This document shows positions 52,161 to 60,375 of a stretch of DNA of 64,000 nucleotides, piece by piece. The stretch is from Aequorivita sp. H23M31 (GTDB taxonomy: Bacteria > Bacteroidota > Bacteroidia > Flavobacteriales > Flavobacteriaceae). Location: positions 558,001-622,000 of the forward strand of contig NZ_CP034951.1 of assembly GCF_004022485.1 (NCBI RefSeq), written 5' to 3'. Made by a program: the position numbers and the translations under genes. Under the pieces are notes generated by a model that saw only the letters and a program-made list of their open reading frames with translations, was not told where the DNA came from and did no database searches. Within the stretch, counting starts at the first letter, position 1. Each line of letters begins with the position of its first letter.

Positions 52161-55100
52161 CTTTTAAATACCCATACATATTATAGTCTTCGCTATGGCA
52201 CTTTCTCTAACCAGAGATTGCTCAGTCTTGCGCAACAATTGGAATATCAAAGTATTGCCCTCACTGATATAAACTCTACTTCCGCCACCTTGGAATTTAT
52301 GCGAATAGCTCCAAATCACGGAATAAAACCAATTGTGGGCGTGGATTTTAGAAATGGCGCCAAACAGCAGTTTGTGATGCTGGCCAAAAACAATAATGGA
52401 TTTAAGAATATCAACGATTATCTATCCGATTTTCTTCATCGGCGTGCAGAGGAAGAAGTTGAAATTCCTTCAAGAGCAAAACAACTTTCAGATACGTATG
52501 TTATTTATCCTTTTACCTCCTTTGAAGGTGAAACGCTTTTGGAAAACGAATTTCTCGGGGTAAAAATAGAAGACCTTAACCGATTGAAATTTTCATCCTG
52601 GAAAAACCGTCAGGAGAAATTGGTTATTATGCATACCGTTTCCTTTCAGAACAAAAAGGATTTCAACACCCATCGCTTGCTCCGTGCCATTGACAACAAT
52701 ACATTGCTCAGCAAATTGCCGACTTCAGAAGAAGGAAGTGAAAAAGATGTATTTATTCCCAAAGAAAAACTTTTGGAAGCTTATAAAGAATTTCCTTCTC
52801 TTATTGAAAACACCCAAAACCTGTTGGACAATTGTAAGGTAACTTTTGATTTCTCGAAAGAAACCCCCAACAACCAACGTTCCTATACTGGAAATGAAGG
52901 TTTGGATTTCCGGTTGCTGAAAAGATTAGCTTATGCGGGAATTCCCTATCGTTACAAACGACCTGGCGAACGCGTAATGAAACGGATGGAGAAGGAACTA
53001 GAAATTATCCGCGAAAAAAAGTTTGTCTCTTATTTTCTTATCAATTGGAAAATTCTGAAATACGCTCGCAACAAAGGGTATTTCTACGTAGGTCGTGGAA
53101 GTGGTGCGAATAGCATCATCGCTTATTTGCTTCGGATTACCGATGTGGATCCGGTGGAACTGGATTTGTATTTTGAACGTTTTATCAATTTATATCGTAA
53201 AAATCCACCCGATTTCGATATTGATTTCTCTTGGCAAGATCGAGATGATGTCACTGAATTTATTTTCCGAAGATTTAAAAACACTTCCCTTATTGCCGTT
53301 TACAACACTTTTAAATATAAAGCTTCCGTTCGCGAACTGGGAAAGGTTTTTGGATTGCCAAAGGAAGAAATCGATAAATTATCTGGTGGAGATTACATTT
53401 TTGAAACCTTGGACAAATTGTCACAGTTGGTGGTTATCTATGGAAAATATATTGAAGGATTTCCCAATTATCTGGGCATCCACGCGGGTGGAATCCTGAT
53501 TTCTGAAAAACCCATCCATTATTATACCGCTACCTATATGCCGCCCAAAGGTTTCGCCACAACCCAATTCGATATGGTGATTGCTGAAGATATCGGACTT
53601 TATAAATTCGATATTTTAAGTCAGCGTGGACTGGGAAAAATAAAGGATGGCGTGGAAATAGTGCGTTACAATCACCCCAACCTTCCTCCTATTGATATTC
53701 ACGATATCAAGCGCTTCAAAAAAGATGAAAAAATAAAAGGTCTCTTGCGAAATGCCGAAGCTATCGGTTGTTTTTATGTGGAATCGCCCGCCATGCGAAT
53801 GCTGATGCGAAAATTACAGGTGGATGATTACTTGGGTTTGGTGGCTGCCAGTTCGGTTATCCGTCCCGGCGTGGCAAAAAGCGGAATGATGCGCGAATAC
53901 ATTCTCCGTTATCGTTTTCCTGAAAAAAGAAAAGAAGCTCATCCCGTTCTTCTGGATATTATGCCAGAAACCTATGGCGTGATGGTCTATCAGGAAGACG
54001 TAATAAAAGTGGCCCACCATTTCGGACAGCTCACTTTAAGCGAAGCCGATATGCTGCGAAGAGGGATGAGCGGAAAATTCCGCTCGCGGGAAGAATTTCA
54101 AAAAGTGAAGGATCATTTTTTTGAAAACTGCAAAAACGCAGGCCGTCCAGAAGAATTTACTGCCGACGTGTGGCGACAGATAGAAAGCTTTGCTGGCTAT
54201 GCCTTTGCCAAAGGGCATTCCGCTTCCTATGCCGTGGAAAGCTATCAAAGTTTGTTTCTAAAAGCCTATTTTCCGTTGGAATATATGGTGGCCACCCTCA
54301 ACAACGGTGGTGGATTTTACAGTGTAGAACTCTATGTGCACGAAGCACGGATGAAAGGTGGAAATATCCTTGCACCTTGTATCAATCGCAGTCGCGCAGA
54401 AACGGTCATCGACGGCAAGGATATCTATATCGGCTTCGGTTTTCTGCAATCTTTGGAAGGCAAGCTCATCCATAAAATAATTACGGAACGTCGCAGAAAT
54501 GGAGCTTTTGAAAGCTTAAATAATTTTATCGAACGGATTTCCATCGGGATGGAGCAGATTACCATTCTTATAAAAATAAATGCATTTCGTTTCACTGGAA
54601 GAAATAAGCGGGAGCTGCTCTGGGAAGCCTATATGAAAATCAACAAAATAAGTTTTGAGGAAAATGTGTACACTTTATTCAAATCGCCCACGGTAAACTA
54701 TAAGACTCCTTCCCTACCCAACACCAATCTTGAAGATGCTTTTGACGAAATGGAACTGCTGGGATTTCCGCTTTGCAATCCCTTCGATCTGCTCTTGGAA
54801 CCTTCACATAATCCGTTGCGGGCAGCCCATCTGCATCAATATATCGGAAAACAAGTAACCGTGGAAGCCTATCTCGTCACCGTAAAAAGAACGCGAACCA
54901 CTCGTGGAGATACAATGTATTTCGGAAATTTTCTGGACAGAGACGGTCATTTTGTTGATACCGTTCATTTTCCTCCCGTGGCCAAGCAATATCGTTTCCG
55001 CGGAAAAGGAATCTATACCATTACCGGAAAAGTAGTGGAAGAATTTGATTGCATCACCATTGAAGTCTCAAAAATGGAACACTTGGCAATAATCCAAGAC

Positions 55101-55184
55101 CCGAGATATGCGATGCAGTCCAAAGCTAATGAACAATTGGCTGCCGCTAAAGAAAGACGTAGAACCGAAAGACAAAAGATGTGA
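52158..55184 (+). CDS. dnaE2: DnaE2-type DNA polymerase III alpha subunit
   Basis: A 1008-residue C-family polymerase, much shorter than replicative flavobacterial DnaE. Order: PHP domain (NTHTYYSLRYGTFS at 4-17), palm and thumb with GRGSGANS at 312-319, the two catalytic Asp in PDFDIDF at 351-357 and KFDILSQRGLG near 490, helix-hairpin-helix region, and C-terminal OB fold (GKQVTVEAYLVTVKRTRTTRGDTMYFG). By size and domain layout it is the damage-tolerance (ImuC/DnaE2) class. The usual partner genes for imuA or a Y-family polymerase are absent; an IS and a repeat array occupy the upstream side. Confidence 0.85.
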   Translation: MLLNTHTYYSLRYGTFSNQRLLSLAQQLEYQSIALTDINSTSATLEFMRIAPNHGIKPIVGVDFRNGAKQQFVMLAKNNNGFKNINDYLSDFLHRRAEEEVEIPSRAKQLSDTYVIYPFTSFEGETLLENEFLGVKIEDLNRLKFSSWKNRQEKLVIMHTVSFQNKKDFNTHRLLRAIDNNTLLSKLPTSEEGSEKDVFIPKEKLLEAYKEFPSLIENTQNLLDNCKVTFDFSKETPNNQRSYTGNEGLDFRLLKRLAYAGIPYRYKRPGERVMKRMEKELEIIREKKFVSYFLINWKILKYARNKGYFYVGRGSGANSIIAYLLRITDVDPVELDLYFERFINLYRKNPPDFDIDFSWQDRDDVTEFIFRRFKNTSLIAVYNTFKYKASVRELGKVFGLPKEEIDKLSGGDYIFETLDKLSQLVVIYGKYIEGFPNYLGIHAGGILISEKPIHYYTATYMPPKGFATTQFDMVIAEDIGLYKFDILSQRGLGKIKDGVEIVRYNHPNLPPIDIHDIKRFKKDEKIKGLLRNAEAIGCFYVESPAMRMLMRKLQVDDYLGLVAASSVIRPGVAKSGMMREYILRYRFPEKRKEAHPVLLDIMPETYGVMVYQEDVIKVAHHFGQLTLSEADMLRRGMSGKFRSREEFQKVKDHFFENCKNAGRPEEFTADVWRQIESFAGYAFAKGHSASYAVESYQSLFLKAYFPLEYMVATLNNGGGFYSVELYVHEARMKGGNILAPCINRSRAETVIDGKDIYIGFGFLQSLEGKLIHKIITERRRNGAFESLNNFIERISIGMEQITILIKINAFRFTGRNKRELLWEAYMKINKISFEENVYTLFKSPTVNYKTPSLPNTNLEDAFDEMELLGFPLCNPFDLLLEPSHNPLRAAHLHQYIGKQVTVEAYLVTVKRTRTTRGDTMYFGNFLDRDGHFVDTVHFPPVAKQYRFRGKGIYTITGKVVEEFDCITIEVSKMEHLAIIQDPRYAMQSKANEQLAAAKERRRTERQKM

Positions 55185-55191
55185 GGCAAAA

Positions 55192-55224
55192 AAACCTAAC
55201 AGGTTTTGAAAACCTGTTAGGTTT
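55192..55224. terminator. Perfect palindrome after dnaE2
   Basis: AAACCTAACAGGTTTT and AAAACCTGTTAGGTTT are perfect inverted repeats of 16 bases with one central base, starting seven bases past the stop codon. It will serve as a terminator hairpin and shares the AAACCT...AGGTTT pattern with two later hairpins. Confidence 0.7.
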
Positions 55225-55372
55225 CATTATCAGTTCAATTAAAAATCCCAATGGTTTCGGAAACCTTTAAGTTTGATTTGAAGCCTCTCGCAGAAAATAC
55301 AATTATGATCAAAATCATTCCCTGCACTTTTTATATATCGTACTTTTATATCTTTTATTTATCAGAAAACCT

Positions 55373-57433
55373 ATGGTCAACAAACAACTCCTCCAACCTG
55401 AAAGTATAGTAGTAATCGGTGGTTCCAACGACATCAAAAAACCAGGTGGCAATATGCTCCGGAATATTCTTGCCGGTGGCTTTGATGGTGGATTGACCGT
55501 TGTAAATCCAAAGGAAGAAAGAGTTCAGGGAATTAAAAGTTATTCAACGGTTGAGGAAATCCCCAATGCAGATTTAGCAATTCTGGCCATTGCTGCCAAA
55601 TATTGTCCTGCGACTATCAAAACTTTGGCAGAAGAAAAAAACACCAAGGCTTTTATAATTATTTCCGCAGGTTTTGGAGAAGGTGATGAACAGGGAAAAA
55701 AATGGGAAGATGAAATAAGAGAAACCGTAAACAGCGTAAACGGGTGTTTGATCGGTCCCAATTGCATCGGGGTTATCACCGAAAAATATAAAGGCGTTTT
55801 CACTGCTCCTGTCCCACCCTTCAATCCAAAAGGTTGTGATTTAATTTCTGGTTCTGGAGCCACCGCAGTCTTTATTATGGAAGCTGGAATGGCATTGGGA
55901 GTAACTTTCGCATATGTGTTCTCTACAGGAAACGCTGCCCAGACAACCGTAGAAGATATTTTGGAATATATGGATCTTAATTTTGATCCCGAAAAAGATC
56001 CACTTATAAAATTGCTATATCTTGAAACCGTTTCCAACCCCAAGAAACTTTTAAAGCACGCCTCTTCACTAATTAAAAAGGGAGCAAAAATTGCCGCAAT
56101 AAAAGCTGGAAGCACTGAAGAAGGAAGTCGTGCTGCTACTTCCCATACCGGAGCCATTGCCAGTAGTGATATGACCGTACGGGCACTGTTTCACAAAGCA
56201 GGAATTGTATATTGCAGCAGTCGCGAGCAATTATTGAGCGTGGCCGCTATTTTTAATTATCGAAAACTAAAAGGAAAAAACATTGCCATCATCACCCACG
56301 CCGGCGGTTCGGCAGTAATGCTGGCGGATCAACTTTCTAAGGGCGGACTGAAAGTACCAGAGATTTCTGGCCCCGATGCCGAAAAACTCAAATCCTTTTT
56401 ATATCCTGGTTCCTCCATTGCCAATCCAATAGATTTTTTGGCCACAGGAACTGCTGAGCAACTTGGAATCATTATCGATTACTGCGAACATAAATTCGAC
56501 AATATCGATGCGATGGTTGTGGTCTTTGGAAGTGCGGGACTTTTTAATGTGGAAAATGTTTATAATGTATTAAGTGTAAAACTCGAAATCTGCAACAAGC
56601 CCATTTTCCCTGTGCTTCCTTCCGTAGTCAATGCACAAAATGAAATCCAATCTTTTCTAAGGAAAGGTCATATCCATTTTCCAGATGAAGTTGTTTTGGG
56701 AAAAGCCTTGGCGCAGGTTTTTAATACACCAGCACCGCAATCCCAGGAAATTTCATTACCGAAAATTGATTCTGAGAAAATCCGAAAAGTTATTGATTCT
56801 GCTTCTGATGGATATTTATCTCCTTCACAAACCGTGGAAATATTGGATGCAGCAGGAATTCCAAGAGTCCACGAAATTGTGGAAAGTTCAAAGAAGAATT
56901 TATTGAAGGCTCTTGAAAACATTAGTTTTCCGGTGGTAATGAAAGTTGTGGGTCCTCTTCACAAATCCGATGCACAAGGAGTAATTCTGAATATCGCCAA
57001 CCAAGAAGAAGCGGGTGAAACTTTTGATTCGTTAATGAAAATAAAGGAAGCAAAGGCAGTAATGGTCCAACCTCAACTCGCGGGATTGGAATTGTTTGTC
57101 GGCGTGATGAAAGAACCCGGATTTAACCACACTATTTTATGTGGTTTAGGTGGAATCTTTATTGAAGTGCTCCAAGACGTTTCCGCAGGACTAAGTCCTA
57201 TTTCCAAAAATGAAGCCACCGAAATGGTCCAATCCCTTCGCGGTTATAAATTGATCCAAGGAGCGAGAGGTCAAAAAGGCGCCAATGAAGCTATTTTTAT
57301 AGAGATTATCCAACGCTTATCTGCCTTAGTAGAAGCTGCGCCCGAAATTGTTGAAATGGATATCAATCCGTTAATTGGAACGCAGGAATCGATTATTGCG
57401 GTGGATGCACGGATTAAGGTTCAAAAGACTTAA
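55373..57433 (+). CDS. ADP-forming acyl-CoA (acetate) synthetase, fused alpha/beta
   Basis: A 686-residue NDP-forming acyl-CoA synthetase. The CoA-binding and ligase part (about 1-460) contains VVIGGSNDIKKPGGNML, the GPNCIGV region and the phospho-His258 in TSHTGAIASSD. The ATP-grasp part (about 475-686) contains FPVVMKVVGPLHKSD and ends EMDINPLIG. It makes ATP from acetyl-CoA (or another acyl-CoA) plus ADP and phosphate, or runs in reverse. Alpha and beta subunits are fused, as in many bacteria. The gene is alone between two palindromes. Confidence 0.9.
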   Translation: MVNKQLLQPESIVVIGGSNDIKKPGGNMLRNILAGGFDGGLTVVNPKEERVQGIKSYSTVEEIPNADLAILAIAAKYCPATIKTLAEEKNTKAFIIISAGFGEGDEQGKKWEDEIRETVNSVNGCLIGPNCIGVITEKYKGVFTAPVPPFNPKGCDLISGSGATAVFIMEAGMALGVTFAYVFSTGNAAQTTVEDILEYMDLNFDPEKDPLIKLLYLETVSNPKKLLKHASSLIKKGAKIAAIKAGSTEEGSRAATSHTGAIASSDMTVRALFHKAGIVYCSSREQLLSVAAIFNYRKLKGKNIAIITHAGGSAVMLADQLSKGGLKVPEISGPDAEKLKSFLYPGSSIANPIDFLATGTAEQLGIIIDYCEHKFDNIDAMVVVFGSAGLFNVENVYNVLSVKLEICNKPIFPVLPSVVNAQNEIQSFLRKGHIHFPDEVVLGKALAQVFNTPAPQSQEISLPKIDSEKIRKVIDSASDGYLSPSQTVEILDAAGIPRVHEIVESSKKNLLKALENISFPVVMKVVGPLHKSDAQGVILNIANQEEAGETFDSLMKIKEAKAVMVQPQLAGLELFVGVMKEPGFNHTILCGLGGIFIEVLQDVSAGLSPISKNEATEMVQSLRGYKLIQGARGQKGANEAIFIEIIQRLSALVEAAPEIVEMDINPLIGTQESIIAVDARIKVQKT

Positions 57434-57460
57434 TGAATATTCTCCAAAACCTATATTCAA

Positions 57461-57524
57461 AACCTCACAGGTCTTCCTCCTACGCTAAAATGGCTTCGGC
57501 GGAAAAGTTGAGACCTGTGAGGTT
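57461..57524. repeat. AACCTCACAGGTCT inverted repeat
   Basis: AACCTCACAGGTCT (57461-57474) and AGACCTGTGAGGTT (57511-57524) are perfect complements around a 36-base loop, between the acyl-CoA synthetase gene and the next gene. It belongs to the same AAACCT...AGGTTT family as the palindrome at 55192. Confidence 0.7.
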
Positions 57525-57630
57525 TGTGCGGAACGCTTCGATTAATAAATTACAGAACTATATATTTATAACTTGCATACTATAATTGCAGTTAATTATA
57601 GTACAAATTACTGCATTGGATACAAGTATT

Positions 57631-58704
57631 ATGAAAACTCTCTTCCGTTGTTTTTCAATATTTTTAATGACAATCTGTTTCGGCTTTGCTCAAAACACCA
57701 ATTCAGAAAACTCTAAAGATCCATCTTACAATGAAATGGAAAACACCATTGAGATAAAGGACAGTAGTTTTGTTATCGCTGCTGATCCAAAAGAAGTCTA
57801 TACCGGATTGTTCAAAGATGGTGAGCCTTATGAGGGATATTTTAAATCGGAAGACGATGAAATATTCTGGGTGGAACTTTATCAACAAGGAAAAAAAATC
57901 CAACAGTACTCATTCGATATTCTAAAACTTCTAAAGAAGATGGAAAGTGAGGATTTTATCGGTAATGAACGCTTTGTTTTGGATCAAAATGGGGAATATC
58001 GCGATGAAAAGGCGTTTAATGGATACTTCATTTCGCAAGTTGGAAATGGATTTCTAACCAAAACATATAAGGATGGCAAGACTACAAAGATTGTTGGTGA
58101 TATGTTCGCAATGCACTACTACAACAGATATACGGCCGAACTTCGCGGAAAAGATATTTTCTTTTCATACACGGAAGCCCCTGATTCCGCGCTTCGTATC
58201 TTTTCAAAAAATGCAAAAACATATATTGAAATCTTGGTAAATAATAAAGTGGTAGGCGATAACCATTTTAGCTATGACGCGATTCTCCAGATGCAACCTG
58301 ATTTTGTTCTCAAGGCATTTAAAATTAATGGCCAAATTATTGGTGTTTCCACTAGTAAAGACATTGATTTCGACAGCCATCAAAGTATGTTTATGCTTTT
58401 TCAGCGATTCGCGGTTTCTTCACAATTGAATTCTTTTAAATACGACGAACCTTCAGACATTCTTGATAATTTATTGGAAATCCTTTTTGAAGAAGATACC
58501 GATGAATTCGATGACGCCAAAATAATCGCTTTTTTGACTTCGGACGAAAAAGGGGCTATCGAAAATGGGATTATCTGGGAAGAGGAAAATGGAGATCAGG
58601 GAATCTACAAAATTTATAAAGATGGAAAAGTCATCAAGGAAGGTATGAGCACTTTGAATGATTTTCAGAATTTAAAATATGAGGATTTGTTTGAATTTGA
58701 GTGA
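57631..58704 (+). CDS. Secreted protein of unknown function, 357 residues
   Basis: A 357-residue exported protein. Signal peptide at 1-20 with cleavage before Gln (FGFAQ). The mature part is acidic and contains two regions that each look like a MORN/YwqK-type ligand: YTGLFKDGEPYEGYFKSEDDE near 60 and a later GIYKIYKDGKVIKEG; the resemblance is weak. The start ATG at 57631 begins the signal peptide; the in-frame TTG upstream is rejected. Nothing in its neighbours suggests a role. Confidence 0.6.
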   Translation: MKTLFRCFSIFLMTICFGFAQNTNSENSKDPSYNEMENTIEIKDSSFVIAADPKEVYTGLFKDGEPYEGYFKSEDDEIFWVELYQQGKKIQQYSFDILKLLKKMESEDFIGNERFVLDQNGEYRDEKAFNGYFISQVGNGFLTKTYKDGKTTKIVGDMFAMHYYNRYTAELRGKDIFFSYTEAPDSALRIFSKNAKTYIEILVNNKVVGDNHFSYDAILQMQPDFVLKAFKINGQIIGVSTSKDIDFDSHQSMFMLFQRFAVSSQLNSFKYDEPSDILDNLLEILFEEDTDEFDDAKIIAFLTSDEKGAIENGIIWEEENGDQGIYKIYKDGKVIKEGMSTLNDFQNLKYEDLFEFE

Positions 58705-58727
58705 GCACGGGACATTTATAGCTGGGT

Positions 58728-58761
58728 AAAACCCTAAAGGTCTCCAAGACCCTTGGGGTTT
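58728..58761. repeat. Imperfect AAACCC...GGGTTT hairpin
   Basis: AAACCCTAAAGGTCT and AGACCCTTGGGGTTT pair with two or three mismatches around a short loop, 24 bases past the previous stop codon. It is the third member of the hairpin family at 55192 and 57461 and may act as a terminator. Confidence 0.6.
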
Positions 58762-58904
58762 GATTTCTTAGACCATTTTTAAATTCCCGCCAAACGCTAG
58801 TGTCAAATTCTCAATATTTCATACTTAATTTTCAATCGGCCTCAACTACAAAAAAATGCAATCCTTGACTTCCACCGTTGAGTTTGAAACTTTTAAACAA
58901 AAAT

Positions 58905-59176
58905 TTAATAATGCCCCATTGCCGACACCACCTCCACGTTAACAGTATCATTGTGGTAAGAATAAATCATCCGATCTTTTTGATTTATACGGCGCGACCA
59001 GTAACCGGAAAGTTCGTGTTTTAAACGTTCAGTTTTCCGGTGCCAGTTTCGGGATGAATGGTAAGTTCAACGAGTATTTTTTCTATTTTAAGAACAGAAG
59101 ATTTATCACCCGATTTCCGGTGCTTCTTTATTTGCTCTCGTGCCTTTTTTGTTACTCTAACCCTAAACTTCCCCAT
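58905..59176 (-). pseudogene. Frameshifted YoeB-type toxin gene (copy 1)
   Basis: Reading from ATG 59176 the product starts MGKFRVRVTKKAREQIKK and continues through HPETGTGK, then one C is missing compared with copy 2 (AAAACTGAAC against AAAACCTGAAC, near 59032). The frame stops at 59021-59023. If the base is restored, the rest reads PERLKHELSGYWSRRINQKD and ends SAMGHY, like the intact toxin, including the catalytic Glu, Arg, His and Tyr region. The gene is 272 bp against 273 in copy 2, so a single deletion silenced it. The start overlaps the antitoxin by 25 bases. Confidence 0.88.
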
Positions 59177-59391
59177 ATATCGTCGGGATCAATTTCATAC
59201 CGCTCTTTACTGGCTGCGGCTTCCTTGACCATTTTTACAAATTCGGGATCGTAGGGGCTTTCCGATTCAGAAACTTTGGAGTCTGCGGAAATCACTTCTA
59301 CGCCTTTGCTGTCCTTGACAAATACGTCCAGCATCGCTAGAAAGGCACGACCGGCTTTTGTGCGTTTATTTATTTTTAAAGTAATTTCCAT
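59152..59391 (-). CDS. Antitoxin of copy 1 (toxin partner broken)
   Basis: A 79-residue protein. It begins MEITLKINKRTKAGRAFLAM, identical to the other antitoxin, and stays nearly identical through residue 63 (one Ser/Pro change). The last 16 residues (RYEIDPDDIWGSLGLE) differ completely from copy 2 (WHEVKDVNDLWESL). The C-terminus is expected to wrap the toxin. Its own toxin gene is frameshifted, so it is an orphan antitoxin at present. The promoter dyad at 59401-59417 precedes it. Confidence 0.8.
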   Translation of the reverse strand: MEITLKINKRTKAGRAFLAMLDVFVKDSKGVEVISADSKVSESESPYDPEFVKMVKEAAASKERYEIDPDDIWGSLGLE

Positions 59392-59400
59392 AATATGCTG

Positions 59401-59418
59401 ATCTTTAAATCAAAGATA
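59401..59418 (-). promoter_or_regulatory. Promoter/operator of antitoxin copy 1
   Basis: ATCTTT-N5-AAAGAT at 59401-59417 overlaps the -7 box TATCTTTG (59411-59418 on the minus strand), with the start codon 20 bases away. An antitoxin autorepressor site is a reasonable reading. Confidence 0.5.
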
Positions 59419-59467
59419 AGGAATTCTTGTTTTGGGAGCTAAGAATGCTCTTTATGGTTGGTAGTTT

Positions 59468-59510
59468 TCACGCAGAGTTCGCAGAGTTTTCGCAGGGGGC
59501 GAAGAGGGGA
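59468..59510. repeat. CGCAGAG short-word repeat
   Basis: CACGCAGAGTTCGCAGAGTT and further CGCAG words in the flank of copy 1. The same type of repeat is present at 60267-60313 beside copy 2. Confidence 0.6.
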
Positions 59511-59699
59511 TTTTCGTAACAAGAATTTTTCATCTTCATCCTTCCTCCAGCCTGATGCTTTTTGTGGTTAAAATTTTTGTACTCTCAAGACTTAGTGTCA
59601 AATTCTCAATATTTCATACTTAATTTTCAATAGGCCTCGACTACAAAAAAATGCAATCCTTGACTTCCACCGTTGAGTTTGAACCTTTTAAACCAACAT

Positions 59700-59972
59700 T
59701 TAATAATGCCCCATTGCCGACACAACCTCCACGGTAACAATATCATTGTCGATAGAATAAACCATCCGATCTTTTTGATTTATACGGCGCGACCAGTAAC
59801 CAGAAAGTTCGTGTTTTAAACGTTCAGGTTTTCCGGTGCCAGTTTCGGGATGATGCTTGAGTTCCTCAAGAATGGTCCTAATTTTTTTACCTACGACTTT
59901 GTCACCTGATCTTTTATGTTTTCGAATATCCTTTTTGGCCTGGTCAGATAAAAAAACTATAAACTTTCCCAT
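59700..59972 (-). CDS. YoeB/Txe-family mRNA-interferase toxin (copy 2, intact)
   Basis: A 90-residue RelE-superfamily toxin. It contains TGTGKPERLKHELSGYWSRR and ends SAMGHY; the family catalytic residues correspond to Glu50, Arg69, His89 and Tyr90. In YoeB these cut mRNA at the ribosome. The gene begins inside the antitoxin (16-base overlap), so translation is coupled and the antitoxin is made first. The N-terminal half (residues 5-40) differs from the broken copy, whereas the rest is nearly identical. Confidence 0.9.
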   Translation of the reverse strand: MGKFIVFLSDQAKKDIRKHKRSGDKVVGKKIRTILEELKHHPETGTGKPERLKHELSGYWSRRINQKDRMVYSIDNDIVTVEVVSAMGHY

Positions 59973-60190
59973 AAATCATTTACGTCCTTTACCTCGTGCC
60001 ATTCCTTACTGGCTGCGGCTTCCTTGACCATTTTTACAAATTCGGGGTCGTAGGGACTTTCGGGTTCGGAAACTTTGGAGTCTGCTGAAATCACTTCTAC
60101 GCCTTTGCTGTCCTTGACAAATACGTCCAGCATCGCCAAAAAGGCACGGCCGGCTTTTGTGCGTTTGTTTATTTTTAAAGTAATTTCCAT
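59957..60190 (-). CDS. Antitoxin of the YoeB-type pair (copy 2)
   Basis: A 77-residue protein in the antitoxin position, overlapping the toxin by 16 bases. Residues 1-63 equal those of copy 1 except for one change; the tail is WHEVKDVNDLWESL. No classical Phd/YefM pattern is obvious, so the DNA-binding fold is unclear. Its promoter region carries the same dyad as copy 1 at 60200-60216. It is expected to neutralise the intact toxin and repress the pair. Confidence 0.85.
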   Translation of the reverse strand: MEITLKINKRTKAGRAFLAMLDVFVKDSKGVEVISADSKVSEPESPYDPEFVKMVKEAAASKEWHEVKDVNDLWESL

Positions 60191-60199
60191 AATATGCTG

Positions 60200-60217
60200 A
60201 TCTTTAAATCAAAGATA
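60200..60217 (-). promoter_or_regulatory. Promoter/operator of antitoxin copy 2
   Basis: TATCTTTG (60210-60217) and the dyad ATCTTT-N5-AAAGAT (60200-60216) overlap, ten bases from the start codon at 60190. The leader is about 15 nt. Confidence 0.5.
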
Positions 60218-60266
60218 AGGAATTCTTGTTTTGAGAGCTAAGAATGCTCTTTATGGTTGGTAGTTT

Positions 60267-60313
60267 CACGCAGAGGCCGCAGAGTTTTGCGCAGAGGGCG
60301 CAGAGGATATTTC
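60267..60313. repeat. CGCAGAG short-word repeat (copy 2)
   Basis: CACGCAGAGGCCGCAGAG and following CGCAGAG words, at the outer edge of the toxin-antitoxin duplication. Such repeats are found in many unrelated genomes. Confidence 0.6.
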
Positions 60314-60375
60314 CCAAAAGAACTTTTCATATTCAATTTCGATTTCGATCCTCCTCCGGCGGACAAGTTTCGATT

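Larger units (their letters stand above)
58798..59510. repeat. Copy 1 of a tandem toxin-antitoxin duplication
   Basis: This stretch of about 710 bp matches 59593-60312 with an offset of 795-799 bases. The match covers flanking DNA, the start of the antitoxin gene with its promoter, and the end of the toxin gene, but not the junction between the two genes (about 59055-59205). Confidence 0.85.
59593..60312. repeat. Copy 2 of the tandem toxin-antitoxin duplication
   Basis: This is the second unit, matching 58798-59510. The flanking segment TGTCAAATTCTCAATATTTC starts it, and the CGCAGAG repeat ends it. Only the antitoxin 3' end and the toxin 5' half differ. Confidence 0.85.

Noticed and set aside
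51887..52186. Reading frame of 99 codons through the octamer array, overlapping the start of dnaE2
   Set aside because: It is a translation of the repeat words (STPQLLNSS-like), with no domain and no conserved start.
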